Notes under the pieces: model-generated
The model's input: the letters and a program-made list of their open reading frames with translations, nothing else
Told to the model about the DNA's origin: nothing
Database searches by the model: none
Origin: Henckelia pumila
Taxonomy: Eukaryota; Streptophyta; Magnoliopsida; Lamiales; Gesneriaceae
Direction: 5' to 3'
NCBI RefSeq assembly: GCF_033568475.1
Contig: NW_027331833.1
Span: 248,001-312,000 of the forward strand
DNA: 64,000 nt
In this document: positions 11,818-23,755 of the stretch, piece after piece
Layout: each line of letters opens with the position of its first letter
Numbering within the stretch: position 1 is the first letter of the stretch
Position numbers and translations under genes: made by a program

Positions 11818-12115
11818 GGAAAAATAAGTTTTTTGGTCATTAACTTGTCCATGTTTTGGTTTTGGTCCATTAACTTTTTTGATGTGGGTTTTGATATACT
11901 AACTTTGCATTTTCAGTGTTTTTTGGTCCAACTATATAATGTTAATTTTTTATTGGTCCAAAATGATTACGTGGACCAATCAGAAGCTGACACATATGCA
12001 GTTGGACCAAAAAATACTGAAAATGCAAATTTAGTGTACCAAAACCTAAATCAAAAAAGTTAATAGACCAAAACCCAAAGGGGTAAAGTTACTATATCAA
12101 AAAACTTATTTTCTC
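11818..12115. mobile_element. Mutator-like MITE, family 2
   Basis: A 298-bp fold-back unit with inverted arms (GGAAAAATAAG... / ...CTTATTTTCTC and long 'TTTTTTGGTC...' stretches), flanked by the 9-bp duplication TTTATTTTA at 11809-11817 and 12116-12124. Different sequence from family 1 but the same design. It has no real coding capacity. Confidence 0.75.
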
Positions 12116-12124
12116 TTTATTTTA

Positions 12125-12528
12125 TGAGCCCATGTGTTTCTCAATTAGGTGCGTACGCGCGTTACCTTTTTAAATCAATATTATATATTCATGTGCGTGA
12201 AAAAACAATCACTACCACAATAGTGGATATGCTCCTAAATCCTAATGGAGAAACTCAGTGGCTAATGATACAGTAAATATTACATAAGATCAGGTTATAT
12301 GATGATCTGAACTGATAACACGAGGGTAGGACACAATTCTCCCAAATTTATTTCGTTATGATCAATTTTTTTATTTTCCATTGGGAAATGTGATATATTT
12401 TTTTTTTCTATATACATATGTATCAAGGAGCTTATGCAATATTGCATTTTTTCGCTTTATATATTAACTTTGAAGATATGTAGCTAGTAGTAAATTAGTA
12501 AATATGTTTTTTTACATACCAACATGAA
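12125..12528. other. Intergenic DNA without recognised feature
   Basis: AT-rich, with no gene, repeat or regulatory site that I can support. Confidence 0.4.
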
Positions 12529-12533
12529 TCGTC

Positions 12534-13339
12534 TGTTGGAAAAATGTTGAATAAATTGTTGGAATAAAATGTCATGAAATGAGCTTGAAATACTTGTCCA
12601 AAAGGCTTGTCCCAATTGATGTAAAAATTTGAATTTGGTGAAATAAATTGGAGCAAAAGTTGTCCCACATTGGAACAACTCCAATGTATTTCTCACCTTA
12701 TATAATCCAACTTTGGATTATGGGATTGAGCCCTTAGGCACCGATGTTTTGTAAAGGGGCCAGACGCTAGTCGATGCAACAAACACGTCTGTTTCTGGGC
12801 TTTTTCTGTCACGGGTTGCAACACTAGGCCTTCAGACGTGTTCCTTGGGAACTCAGTTGATATATATGATATATATAACGCAGAAAAACACATATAGCGA
12901 TATCTGATAACATCAAACGATTGTTTTTCTGATTTTCTCTGCATATTCTTCTCTCTCTCTCTCTCACAAGGCCTTCAGACGTGTTCCTTGGGAACTCAGT
13001 TGATATATATGATATATATAACATAGAAAAACACATATAGCGATATCTGATAACATCAAACGATTGTTTTTCTGATTTTCTCTGCATATTTTTCTCTCTC
13101 TCTCACAAAGTCAAAGTTGACACTTATTTTCATTCGACGAAGATCGAGATATTTGTTATGCTGCTATATATCGGTTGTATAGTCGTTGTATCTTAGAGAC
13201 GATTGCCGCCAACGTTTAAGCACTGTTAACAGGTAATTTCTTTTTGCGGATAGAGAGATTCTCTCGCCTCGACTAGTTTGCTGCTGTTTTTGCTGTTGTT
13301 GTTAAAGTTTTTCAGAATTCGTAATACATCATAATAACA
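12534..13339 (+). mobile_element. Probable solo LTR with internal tandem duplication
   Basis: Begins TGTTGGAAAA and can end ...ATAACA at 13339. Flanks are TCGTC (12529-12533) and TCGTT (13340-13344), a 4-of-5 match, so the right boundary is provisional. A promoter-like block CCCACATTGG ... TATATAA (about 12664-12706) fits a copia-type LTR on the plus strand. The candidate U5 part holds a 141-bp tandem duplication. Confidence 0.45.
12828..13108. repeat. Tandem duplication, about 141 bp, two copies
   Basis: Two nearly identical units (about 12828-12969 and 12970-13108), each starting GGCCTTCAGACGTGTTCCTT and ending in a TCTC microsatellite and ACAA. They differ at a few positions (for example AACGCAG versus AACATAG) and in the length of the TC run. 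The TC repeat at the joint suggests slippage or unequal exchange. Confidence 0.85.
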
Positions 13340-13495
13340 TCGTTGTTTTAACGATAGCGAAGCTAGTCGCAACGACCATATCTTTCCAATTCCAATATAA
13401 TTTCAGGGAACCGTCGCGACACAAATAATTCTTAGAAAAAACTTAAAAATTTGAAATTAGTAAAGCTTGAAAAAATATATAGATATTTTCAAAAT

Positions 13496-13500
<5 letters not shown>

Positions 13501-13559
<59 letters not shown>
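13501..13559. repeat. (AT)n microsatellite
   Basis: About 29 uninterrupted AT dinucleotides. Confidence 0.95.
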
Positions 13560-13560
<1 letters not shown>

Positions 13561-14052
13561 CTTTTAAAAACAATAAAATATATAAAATAAATGAATCATA
13601 AAAAAACTAATACGTCAATATATACTGTCTTTCAAATGCATAATATATTCAATTAATCAATGATCATACATATCTCAAAATATTAAACTAGAAATTTCAA
13701 TTTTACCCACGTTCTATAAATGGAAACGTTCAATATTAACTTTAAATAAACCGATATATAAATAAATCAATGTTTTTTTTTGTCTTGATAAATGAAGAAT
13801 AATATTATTAATACAGACTAATCCTATGTTTAGTACTTGTAAAATTGAAAATTATTATAAATCCTTAAGCCCGTTAATAATGGAATTTACAAATAATTTT
13901 TAATCTTAAATTTTAGAAGGGATTATAAATCTGTACATAGTGAAAAGAGAAAAAAAAATAATCACAAATTTAATCCATCAAACTAAACATATTATTATTT
14001 TTTCATTATCACTTCATATCCTATCAAATTATATTAATAATCATATTTTAAT
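13560..14052. other. AT-rich DNA without recognised feature
   Basis: No gene recognised. It is the left flank of the nested block; its last bases carry the TSD TTATC at 14053-14057. Confidence 0.45.
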
Positions 14053-14057
14053 TTATC

Positions 14058-14507
14058 TGATGTGTTCAAAAATTTCACATCAAATACATTACCTCGAACC
14101 GGTAATCACGAACCAATCTCTTCAATAAACCGAGCCGAATGATCCCAAAATATTTCTGTGTATCAAAAAAAACATGTGAGATGGCTCGCCCAGAGGCGAA
14201 GCCACTCCGACGCTCAAGTTAGTATATGATTCAATAGAAAAAATATATGGAAATTGCAAGAGATATCAAACATGTAAAAGACGTGAAGACATAAATAATA
14301 TGTGCATGACAAGAGAGAAAGAGGAGTTATGTAAAAAATACAACCTCCTTCAATAAGGGTTAGAGATATCTTATTTATAGGAAGAGACTTTGAGTCCATG
14401 TAAAATTGTAATGTATAATACAAATAGATTTATGCATATCCATGCAATATTATGATATATCTCTAAAATATAAATAAAAATATGATATAATTTTTATCAT
14501 ATCATCA
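14058..14507 (-). repeat. 3' LTR of outer element (450 bp)
   Basis: TG...CA ends; nearly the same as 35183-35619 with roughly a dozen and a half substitutions by eye and a few indels, including one around 14345-14385. Right of it (14508 onward) the minus strand is CCGGGAGGTAGTAT, a plausible degraded polypurine tract. Confidence 0.85.
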
Positions 14508-14750
14508 ATACTACCTCCCGGAGAGAAGTGACGACGAGTGAAATGAGGAGAAACTTTAAAGTGGTTAAATTTATATTTTAGAGAATGTAAGACAATATTC
14601 TGGTTGTTTGCAATTTTTTTGAGCGTTCGTGATAGAATGAGCTTACAGAGATGTGCCAAATAATGTGGCTAATATAGTCGTCAAACACTGAAGAGATAAT
14701 CCAATGATCTTTCATATCGGATAGAAAGAGAGTCGTAAAAAAAACCAATA
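14508..14750 (-). other. 3' internal segment of outer element
   Basis: 243 bp between the left LTR and the chromovirus insertion. No coding domain is recognised. Its right end carries the TSD TTGAG (14751-14755) of the inserted chromovirus and continues on the far side at 32579. Confidence 0.6.
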
Positions 14751-14755
14751 TTGAG

Positions 14756-16096
14756 TGTCACCGACGTTGTTTCAAATTTATAAAAATTATAAAACAACAA
14801 GCCTCTGTAGCATAGTCTAATACCAACCAGTATTTTATTCATAAATAAGCCGAAAATAACTTGTCTTACATTCCAACAAAAATAGAAAACACTTGATATC
14901 AAAAGTACTAACGAAACTTGCGGAAACGTTCAACACAATATAAGATAAAATCAGAAACTAAAACGATAAATTCCAGAATAACCACGAACTAAACACGACC
15001 TTCTCTTTACCAACCCCAAAACATATCCTGCTCCTTGTCGTCTAAGTCTTCTTCAACATCTGGAAGGAAAAAGTAAGAGGGATGAGTATTTTGGAAAACA
15101 CTTAGCAAGTGGGGGCCGATCGATCATGTACATATATATTCATTAAATGATTTAAACAGATTCAGATCATCTCATAGCATAGCATGTAATCGTTCATAAC
15201 ATAATTATCATTTAATAACACTGCAAATCTTCTCATTACTTGTGTCTAACTGATCAGTCCCCTATATGTAATCCCTCTAAGGGGTGAGGTCATAGAACGG
15301 TTATTGTTACCCACCGCATCAGGGCCATAACATACATTGTTCGGAAATTCCCTTTCCACTCATAATGTGAATCTTAGCAGTGTCTCAAATAGTTTTAGGT
15401 TCATACATGTAAATCAGAATTCATAACAAGGGTTTAAACATATTATGATGATCGAAACTTTAAAGCATACATAATAGTTTTAAAACAAGCCCACTTACCG
15501 AGTTGTTCTTGAATCAAACTAACAGTCAAAGTTTGGGAAGCAAAACTCGAAAATTCAGCCTACTGAATTTTTGAATTCAAGGAAGCCTTCTAGGATATAT
15601 TCCTTAAGTATTTTACTCCTCAGATCCTTGACCCTATCCTTCGAATTAAGGGAGAAACAATGGCAGAATTATTAACCTATATGATAATTAGATTCTCAAG
15701 GAATTAGGCAGGGAAAGTAGATAACTTACTGACTCAAAGTGGCTCAACCGAGTAACAACTGTAGCAGAGAAACGCCTAGAACACTTCAAAAATCAGCAGC
15801 TATGATTCGAATTTTCAGCAGCCTTGAAAGAGGATTTTTGATGTGATTTCTGAGTATTCTGAGTGAGTAGATGCAGAATGTGATTAAGAGGGTGAAGGGT
15901 CTAATTCTTGCACTTAATAAGAGGCTAAACTTCAGCCTTGATTTATTTTTTGCCAAAGTTTTGATCTGAATTCCATGTATCAGCCATTATCTTGGTATGG
16001 TAAGATTGCAGCTTCCAAGTAGGGGAATATTTCCATATTGGTGTAGGCTTGGAATCCAAGTTTCAGTTTTTACATCCTTAAGTTTCAGTTTTTACA
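14756..16096 (-). repeat. 3' LTR of chromovirus (1341 bp)
   Basis: Aligns along its length with 31235-32573. Its outer end starts TGTCACCGACG, whereas the partner starts with about 23 extra bases before the same TGTCACCGGCG, so a stretch bounded by two TGTCAC words is missing here while the TSD is intact. At the inner end a 22-bp segment ending CAGTTTTTACA is duplicated (16074 and 16096). Confidence 0.9.
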
Positions 16097-16112
16097 TCCT
16101 TCCCTCCTTACA
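16097..16112 (-). other. Polypurine tract of chromovirus
   Basis: Minus strand reads GTAAGGAGGGAAGGA immediately before the LTR start TGTAAAAACTG. It overlaps the last codons of the polyprotein frame (ending ...EGRM). Confidence 0.75.
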
Positions 16113-16544
16113 AGAAGTTTCGTCCTCGAAACTTGAGCTAACTTGATCTTTAAAGAGATAGGGATACTTCTCTTGTATCTTCTCTTTTGGATCCCATGTA
16201 GCTTATTTTTCAGTGTGATTTGACCATTGCACTTTGACATAAGGAATGATCCTTCGTCTAAGTACTTGGTCCATGGTATCCACTATTTGGATAGGAACTT
16301 TCTCATACTTTAGTTTCTCACTCAAGTTCTCATCAATCAAGAGTGGTTCAACTTCAAGGACATGGTTCGGATCTGGAATAAACTTCCTCAGATGCGAGAT
16401 ATGGAACACATCATGAATCCTTGACATATTTTGTGGCAATGCTAGTCTATAAGCAAGCATACCCACCTTCTCCAAAATCTCAAAAGGTCCAACGTATCGA
16501 GGGTTCAGTTTTCCAGCTTTGATGAATCGGACGACTCCTTTCAT
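16097..16544 (-). pseudogene. Integrase C-terminus and chromodomain-like region
   Basis: C-terminal end of the chromovirus polyprotein. The GPFEILEKVG and VFHISHLRKF segments are the integrase C-terminal (GPY/F) module; a chromodomain-like stretch PIQIVDTMDQVLRRRIIPYVKVQW follows, which in chromoviruses directs integration toward particular chromatin. A TAA at 16203-16205 cuts the chromodomain after NHTEK; the frame then continues ATWDPKEKIQEKYPYLF to the end beside the polypurine tract. Upstream, a one-base deletion near 16559 and a one-base insertion near 16600 disconnect it from the integrase core. Confidence 0.8.
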
Positions 16545-16571
16545 TGGTATACTTTCACATAAGCTTTCTCA

Positions 16572-17555
16572 TCAACTTGGAATTCCAGGGGGTCTCCTTT
16601 TCATGTCAGCCCAACTCTTCTGTCGATCTTGTGCGGCTTTGAGTCTTTCCTTGATAACCACAACTTTCTCTACTGTTGTTTGGACAAGTTCTGGTCCCGT
16701 AATAGGCTTCTCTCCCACTTCGTCCCAATATAGTGGTGATCGACATTTTCTCCCATACAGTGCCTCGTATGGTGCCATTCCAATACTGTTGTGATAGCTG
16801 TTATTGTAGGCGAACTCAATTAAGGGTAAGTGTTCGCTCCAATTATTGCTGAAGTCTAGAGCACAAGCCCTTAACATATCCTCTAGAGTTTGAATTGTTC
16901 TCTCGGTTTGTCCGTCCGCTTGAGGGTGGTAGGCCGTACTGATAGTGACCTTGGTTCCCATATCCTCTTGAAAAATTTTCCAAAAATGGGACACAAATCT
17001 CGGGTCTCTGTCTGATAAGATTCTTGCTGGAACTCCATGAAGTCTGACTATATTGTCCATGTATAACATAGCCAACTTATCCAAGTTGTAATTCATACGG
17101 ACTGGTAGAAAGTGAGCAGAATTTGTGAGTCTATCGACAATTACCCAAATCCCGTCATGGCTTTGCCTTGATTTTGGCAGCCCTATTAAAAAGTCCATAG
17201 AGATGTGTTCCCATTTCTATTCGGGAATTTCCAGGGGTTGAAGTAATCCTCCAGGTCTTTGGTGTTCTGCTTTGACCTTGTGGCATACTTGACATCTAGA
17301 GACGAATTCGGACACATCTCTTTTCATTCCATTCCACCAGAAGTGCTTCTTCAAATCTCTATACATATTTGTACTACCAGGGTGGATCGAGAATTTTGAT
17401 TTATGTGCTTCAGACATCACTTCTTGACGAATATTATCAATGTCTGGTACACACAATCGTTCTTTCATCCACAAGACTCCTTTCTCATCTGACTGAAGAT
17501 CTTTCGACTTCTCTTCCTTGACTTGTTTTTGAGTTTTGTTAATAAGGGATCTCAA
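16572..17555 (-). pseudogene. int: Chromovirus integrase (zinc and catalytic domains)
   Basis: Integrase inserts the cDNA copy into the chromosome. The N-terminal HHCC zinc domain (H in HPGST, then CQVCHKV) reads at 17217-17555, and the catalytic core at 16572-17198 shows VIVDRLTNSAHF (first D), SDRDPRF (second D) and GQTERTIQ (E), the D,D-35-E triad. The two are in one frame separated by a TAG at 17217-17219 where the family has Trp (PEWKWEH). A frameshift near 17550 separates it from RNase H upstream, and another near 16600 ends the core in PPGIPS. Confidence 0.85.
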
Positions 17556-18568
17556 TCTTGGTTTAATTTTACTGTCTCTCTAAGACATGGTTGGATCGAG
17601 ACTAACGCCAAGATCATTTTACTCATATCCTTTCGACTTAAAGCATCAGCCATTTTATTTTCCTTACCCGGATGATAGCTAATGGTCAAGTCGTAATCCT
17701 TCAACAGTTATATCCATCTCCTCTGCCTTATGTTTAAATCTTTCTGAGTGAACAAATACTTGAGGCTTTGATGGTCAGTGAAAATCTTGCACTTGGAACT
17801 GTAGAGGTAGTGTCTCCAAATTTTTAGTGCGAACACTACGGCAGCCAATTCGAGGTCATGAGTTGGGTAGTTCTGCTCATATGGTTTTAATTGCCTTGAA
17901 GCATAAGCAATTACTCTTCCATCTTGCATGAGCACACACCCTAAACCTCCTTTAGATGCGTCACTATAAATGGCGAAGTCTTTGTCTTCTTTCGGTAGTA
18001 TCAACACTGGGGTAGACGCAAGTCTCTTTTTCAGAGTCTCGAAGCTTTTCTCACAATCTTCATTCCAGTTAAACTTAGAATTCTTTTGTGTGACTTTAGT
18101 GAGAGGTATAGCTATAGAGGAGAATCCCTCAACAAACTTTCGATAATAACCTGCTAAATCCAAAAAGCTTCGAATCTTTGTCACTGTCTTTGGTCTGGGC
18201 CAGTCAGAGATTGCTTCCACTTTATTGGGATCCACAGACACGCCGGTCTCTGAGATGATATGGTCCAAGAACGTGACACTTTTGAGCCAGAATTCACATT
18301 TCTTGAATTTTGCATACAACTCTCTTTCTCTAAGTGTCTGCAGGGTGAGACGGAGATGTTCCTTGTGGTCTTCCTCACTTGGTGAATACACAAGGATGTC
18401 ATCGATAAACACCACCAAAAATTTATCGAGAAAGGTTTTGAACACTCTATTCATGAGGTCCATAAATGCCGCTGGAGCATTGGTAAATTCGAAGGAAATT
18501 ACTGTGAACTCATAGTGTCCATACCTTGTTCTGAACGCTGTCTTTGAGACGCCTTCAGCTTTGACCTT
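17556..18568 (-). pseudogene. pol: Chromovirus RT C-terminal half and RNase H
   Basis: Contains the reverse-transcriptase catalytic motif FIDDILVYS (about 18400), the thumb region and RNase H with [14 protein letters not shown] and [10 protein letters not shown]. RNase H removes the RNA template after copying. The frame is continuous with the N-terminal half except for the stop at 18569-18571. A TAA at 17708-17710 interrupts the C-terminal end (RRWI-stop-LLKDYDLTISYHPGK), after which MADALSRKD is readable to about 17560. Confidence 0.85.
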
Positions 18569-19207
18569 CTAGTGGTACCCTGATCGAAGTTCAATCTTGG
18601 AGAAAACTGTGGCTCCTTTGAGTTGAGCGAAAAGATCATCGATTCTTGGAAGGGGGTATTTGTTCTTGATTGTGATCTTGTTCAACTCTCTGTAGTCAAT
18701 ACACAATCTCATACTCCCGTCTTTCTTCTTTACAAACAAGATAGGAGCTCCCCACGGAGAAGCACTTGGTCTGATTTGTTTCTTATCCAACAACTCTTGG
18801 AGTTGATCCTTTAACTCCTTAAGCTCAGCTGGTGTCATTTGATATGGCGCTTTAGAGATTGGTACAACATCTGGTACCAAATTAATTTTGAATTCTACTT
18901 CCCTATCTGGAACAGTTCCAGGTAATTCCTCAGGAAAGACGTCTGGGAATTCTTGCACTATCGGAATATCTTCCAGTTTAAGTTCAGTTCTTTCTTTTAC
19001 TTCGCTAATCATAGCTAGGTAAATTTTCTCACCGTTTTTCATGGATTTCCATGCTTGGGAAGCAGATAAGAGGGATTTGTGTCCTTTGTCTTTGCCTTGA
19101 AAGACGACTTCCTTTTTGTTCGGCACCCGAAGCTTCACGTTCTTCTCTCTACAATCGACCAATTCATGGTTCTTGGCTAACCAATCCATACCCAAAATTG
19201 CATCAAA
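18569..19207 (-). pseudogene. pol: Chromovirus protease end and RT N-terminal half
   Basis: Begins with [16 protein letters not shown], the C-terminal part of the protease, then the linker and the RT fingers/palm: [20 protein letters not shown] and [12 protein letters not shown] copies the element RNA into cDNA. A TAG at 18569-18571 falls in the conserved GYHQ block; a TAA at 19208-19210 separates it from the gag-protease segment. Both are in frame, so the original frame is still traceable. Confidence 0.85.
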
Positions 19208-20339
19208 TTAAACCATATTGAGTTGAATCAAGCTGGCTTCGAAAGTATGCTTATTGATACATATATTGCAGTTTCGGTGAACCTTATAAGTCTCAATAGT
19301 TTTGCTAGTAGGAGTTGATACTCTATAAGGTTCGACAAACATTTCAGGTTCAAGCCTTAATTTCTTAGAGAATATCTTGGATATAAATGAATGTGTGGCA
19401 CCGCAATCAAACAATACATAAGCAGGAAATTGATTGATCAGAATGGTACCTGCCACGACATCGTTTGCGTCATCAGCTTCCTCTTGAGTGATGGCAAACA
19501 CCCGAGCATTGGGTTTGTTCTCTTTTGGCTTGCCTGGGTTGGCGCCAACGTTTGATCCCATTCCCACCTTCTTAGGCTCGGGGCAGTCAGCAATGCGATG
19601 TCCCATCTTTCCACAGTTAAAGCAGGCATCAGAGGTTCTACGACATTCATCGGGGTGGCAAAAGTTGCATATGGGGCATAGCTTAATTGTTGCGTCAGTT
19701 GGAATCGAACTCTTGGATGGGCCACTAGATTGATTTGGCTTCTTGAATTTCTGTCCACTTTGGTTGGTTGAGACCGATAGGGGTCTCTTATTTTTGTGCT
19801 CTTCCTCACGCCGTTTGATATCAGTCTCGGCTCTAATGGCTGCTCCCATTAGATCAACAAAAGTCGTGGCTTGATAAACTGCCAAGGCTGATTGGATCCG
19901 ACTGTTAAGTCCCTTCTTGTAACGGTGAATTTTCAGAGTTTCATCAGCCATGATGGTTGGTACATAGGTTCCAAGGGAGTTGAACTTGGATGTGTATTCT
20001 ATCACCGATATCTCCGGGGCTTGGACAAAGTTCTCAAACTCGTTCAACTTTTGCAATTTGATTTCTGCCGGGAAGTACTGGTTCAGAAAAGCATCACGGA
20101 ATTGCTGCCACATAATCGGCCCTACTGCCATCATTGCTGGTGAAATAGCCTCCCACCACTTTCTCGCTTTTTCCTCTAAGAATGGTATCACTACATCGAC
20201 CTTAACTCCTTTCGGAATTTCAAGTAACCGAAGCTGAGTTTCCATGTTTTTGAGCCAGTTCTGACCTACTTCTGGATCAGAACTCCCATCGAAGGTTAGT
20301 GCCTTGTTCTTCTTAATGGACTCATAGTGATACTTAGTC
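19208..20339 (-). pseudogene. gag-pro: Chromovirus gag (main part) and protease
   Basis: Retrotransposon gag domain (EEKARKWWEAIS...WQQFRDAFLNQYFPA) followed by a basic linker, a zinc knuckle C-FN-C-GKMG-H-RIAD-C at about 19630-19590, and the aspartic protease core VLFDCGATHSFIS at about 19420-19380. The catalytic motif normally reads D-S-G; here it is D-C-G. The N-terminal part of gag lies at 29714-29911 on the other side of the copia insertion. Across the insertion, with one TSD copy removed, the reading continues without loss, so the copia element landed in an already existing gag. Confidence 0.9.
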
Positions 20340-20344
20340 CCATG

Positions 20345-22229
20345 TGTTGGAACATGCTTTTCAGATCATAGATCTGATACCCGGTGCAACGGAAGTTTAA
20401 AATTTTTTATATGGAACGATTCCATATCATGGGTATCAAATCCTAACGATTAAATTATGCAAGTAAAATAATAATTACAATTAATATTTTACCTCTTCAA
20501 GCTAAGGCTTGATTATGGACTCCAACAGAATTTTCTTCTCTTGTTGTAAATCCCTGGAACCGATGACTCGCTCAATCAATCTCCGGAATTAGGTCCACAA
20601 ACAGAAAACTAAAACCCTTTGATTGATTGCACTAGAAATTAATCAGATGTTTATCGAAGAGATTAAACAGATTTGATCTGTCAATTTAGAATATAATTTT
20701 TCAGAAAAATCACAGACTGAATTTTCTCAAAAAGGAGAAGAGGATTTTCGAAAAACCATCTAGAATATATTTCAGTATTTTCGAAAATTGCAAGATGGAA
20801 TGATGATTATTTTCAAAAATTACACTTATATATATATATATATAATTTCTAGACTGGATTAAATTATAAGTGTATTAGGACACTAACTCCTTAGGGCCCA
20901 TAATCCATAAATTAATCCCAACAAGCCAAGCCTGTTATTATAGAAATTAATATAAAATTCATCATGACTCCGATTGATAAACTGATTTCACCAACGTGCA
21001 TAGAAACCATTTATGCACCTTTTAAAGTCAAGATAATTTTTCTGAATCTGAATTCAGTGATTTCCAAAAATGCCCATCTCTATGTCATCTTAGGAAATTC
21101 CACTCCCTTTAATTAAGAAGTCCAAATTCTCTTTCATTAAATTTAACTCTTTAAATTTAACTATCTCAATGGGGATTAGTAATCCATTACTTGTGTGATC
21201 CTCAATGGTTCAGGGATACAGCTAGCCGTGGGCTCACAACTCCTTGTGACTCGGAACAACAATTTCCGACTTACCCATCGAATCATGGTAAGAGCGCCTA
21301 GCAACATCGCCCCATGATTCCCTAGGTATCACTGATAGTGCCTGCAAAAACCAGTAGATTTTGGTTAGCATATAGTACGGTCCCTTCATCCATATATCCC
21401 GATCGAATCAACAACCATTGGTACATCGAGAGTTGTTCGAGATTCGATAACTATGCAATGCATCTTGAAGATCAAATAGTGACATCGCATGTGCTACTAG
21501 GAAACCGAGTAACCTAAAGCACATCATGTACTCTGGCCAGAGATTTGTCACACTAATATCTCCTCAGATCGCATAGGATATCCACACTCGCAAGCGTGTG
21601 ATGAATCCTTGACAACAAAGCATCGAATCCTATATGTGTCGTAAATGTACCCAATACCGACACCTGATGACCCCATTAGAGTCGGTAAACGAGTCAAAGT
21701 ATAGTACTAGCATATAGAGTCTCCATGATGTTTCAAGTAGTAAGGACTAATGGTGTACAACAAAAACCGCAGACTTATCCACTCAAATAATAATAACCAC
21801 TTGGAAAGTCCGAATAGGGTAGTTCGATCATTCATCATATGAATATCCATTTGCATGCTTTGAACATCTCTATGTTCCATACCAATGAAACGTGGTACTA
21901 GGTATCGCAAATGCTAGTCTCAATCTCGAGCGATCCTTATCCTTATTTGCGGATGGCTCAATTGACTAGAAACTGTTTAGAATATATAGTGATTATAAAA
22001 TGTGTTTCATGATGGTCATCCCAATGTACTATCACATATTACATGCACTCTAGTATATTCAAGGTCTTCATCTAAACATCGTATAGTATGTCATAACATA
22101 ATAATATGATAAAAGATAAAGTAAATGTCATTATAATAAGTGTAAATTATATTAAACAAAAGATTGTTTACATATAGAGTCATCAAAGCCCTTAGCCACA
22201 AGTTGGCTATTCGGGCACCCACTCTTTCA
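20345..22229 (-). repeat. 3' LTR of nested copia
   Basis: Directly adjoins the polypurine tract at 22230-22246. Contains a (TA)n stretch near 20828-20843. Nearly identical to 27826-29708. Confidence 0.93.
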
Positions 22230-22246
22230 ATCTCCTACTTGCCCTA
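22230..22246 (-). other. Polypurine tract of nested copia
   Basis: Minus strand TAGGGCAAGTAGGAGAT immediately before the LTR start TGAAAGAGTGG; it overlaps the stop codon of the polyprotein. Confidence 0.8.
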
Positions 22247-23755
22247 AAGCCAACTAGTCATACTACGTAATCCCATTGCTTCGCGATATTTGTCAAACAA
22301 TGGTCCTGGCAAGGGCTTAGTAAGTGGATCAGCGATATTGTCTGTAGAGGCCACTCTCTCGACAGTGATGTCTCCTCTTTCCACGATCTCCCGGATGATG
22401 TGATATTTCCTCAGTACGTGTTTGGATCTTTGATGAGACCTTGGTTCCTTTGTCTGAGAAATGGCACCAGTGTTGTCACAGTACACCGGGAATGGACCAA
22501 CAGCTTCAGGAATTACGCCCAACTCTTGGACGAAATTCCTCATCCAAAAGGCCTCTTTAGCAGCAGCTGATGCTGCAATGTATTCTGCCTCATTGGTGGA
22601 ATCTGTCGTGGTGTCTTGCTTGGAACTCTTCCAAGAGACAGCACTGCCATTGAGCATGAATACAAATCCAGAGGTTGACTTCGAGTCATCCACGCCGCTT
22701 TGGAAGCTAGAGTCGGTGTAGCCTTCCAATTTCAATTCTCTTCCTCCATAAACCATGAATACATTCTTAGTCCTTCGTAAGTACTTAAGAATATCCTTCA
22801 CGGCTTTCCAATGCATTTGACCAGGATTGGCTTGGTATCTGCTCGTGACACTCAGAGCAAATGCCACATCCGGTCTGGTAGATATCATCCCAATGGCTGA
22901 CACATATGGTATGTGTGTCATTTTCTCTATCTCTTCGTCAGTCTTGGGACACATAGACTTGGATAGAGAAACTCCATGACACATAGGTAAATTTCCTCTC
23001 TTGGACTCATCCATTGAAAACCTTTTCAATATAGTGTCGATGTAGGTTTCTTGAGTGAGTCCTATCATTCTCTTAGATCTATCTCTATAGATCTGTATCC
23101 CTAGAATATAGGAGGCCTCACCCAAATCCTTCATCGAGAATCTACCTGATAACCATATCTTTGTTGAATGCAACATCAATACGTCATTCCCAATGAGTAG
23201 GATGTCATCAACATAAAGCACTAAGAACGTCACCGCATCCTTAACTATTTTCTTGTACAAGCATGGTTCCTCCGGGTTCTTGATGAATTCAAAGTCCTTT
23301 ATTGTTTCATCAAATTTCTGGTTCCAACTTCTTGATGCTTGTTTGAGACCATAAATTGATCTCTGAAGCTTGCATACCTTATGATCGCTTCCCATGGATG
23401 TGAATCCGTCGGGCTGCATCATATAGATCTCTTCCTTAATGTTTTCATTAAGAAATGGAGTCTTCACATCCATTTGCCATATTTCATAATCATACCAAGC
23501 TGCTATGGCAATAAGGATTCTTATGGACTTGAACATTGCGACTGGTGAAAAGGTTTCATCATAGTCAACTCCTTGTCTTTGAGTATAACCTTTTGCGACC
23601 AATCGTGCCTTGTAGGTCAGTAACTTACCATCAGGCCCAAGTTTTCTCTTGTAGATCCATTTACACCCTATTGGAACAATTCCATCGGGAGGATCTACTA
23701 AAGACCAAACTTGGTTTGTATGCATCGAATCCATTTCCGACTGCATAGCTTCAAG
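22244..23755 (-). pseudogene. pol: Copia reverse transcriptase and RNase H
   Basis: A 500-codon open stretch. RT motifs: KWIYKRKLGPDG, KARLVAKGYTQRQGVDYDETFSP-type block, MDVKTPFLN and the catalytic FLVLYVDDILLIGND. RNase H: EGYTDSSFQ, STNEAEYIAAS and PVYCDNTGAISQ, ending ...HIIREIV...NIADPLTKPL...SWL. Substitutions at otherwise conserved places include MDVKTPFLN where the family usually has MDVKTAFLN. The N-terminal boundary is a TAG at 23756-23758 in place of a Trp in the conserved segment LEAM(Q/K)SEMDSM. It is otherwise undamaged, so decay is recent. Confidence 0.92.

Noticed and set aside
12693..13087. Two overlapping minus-strand frames with nearly the same peptide
   Set aside because: Generated by the 141-bp duplication; no conserved domain.
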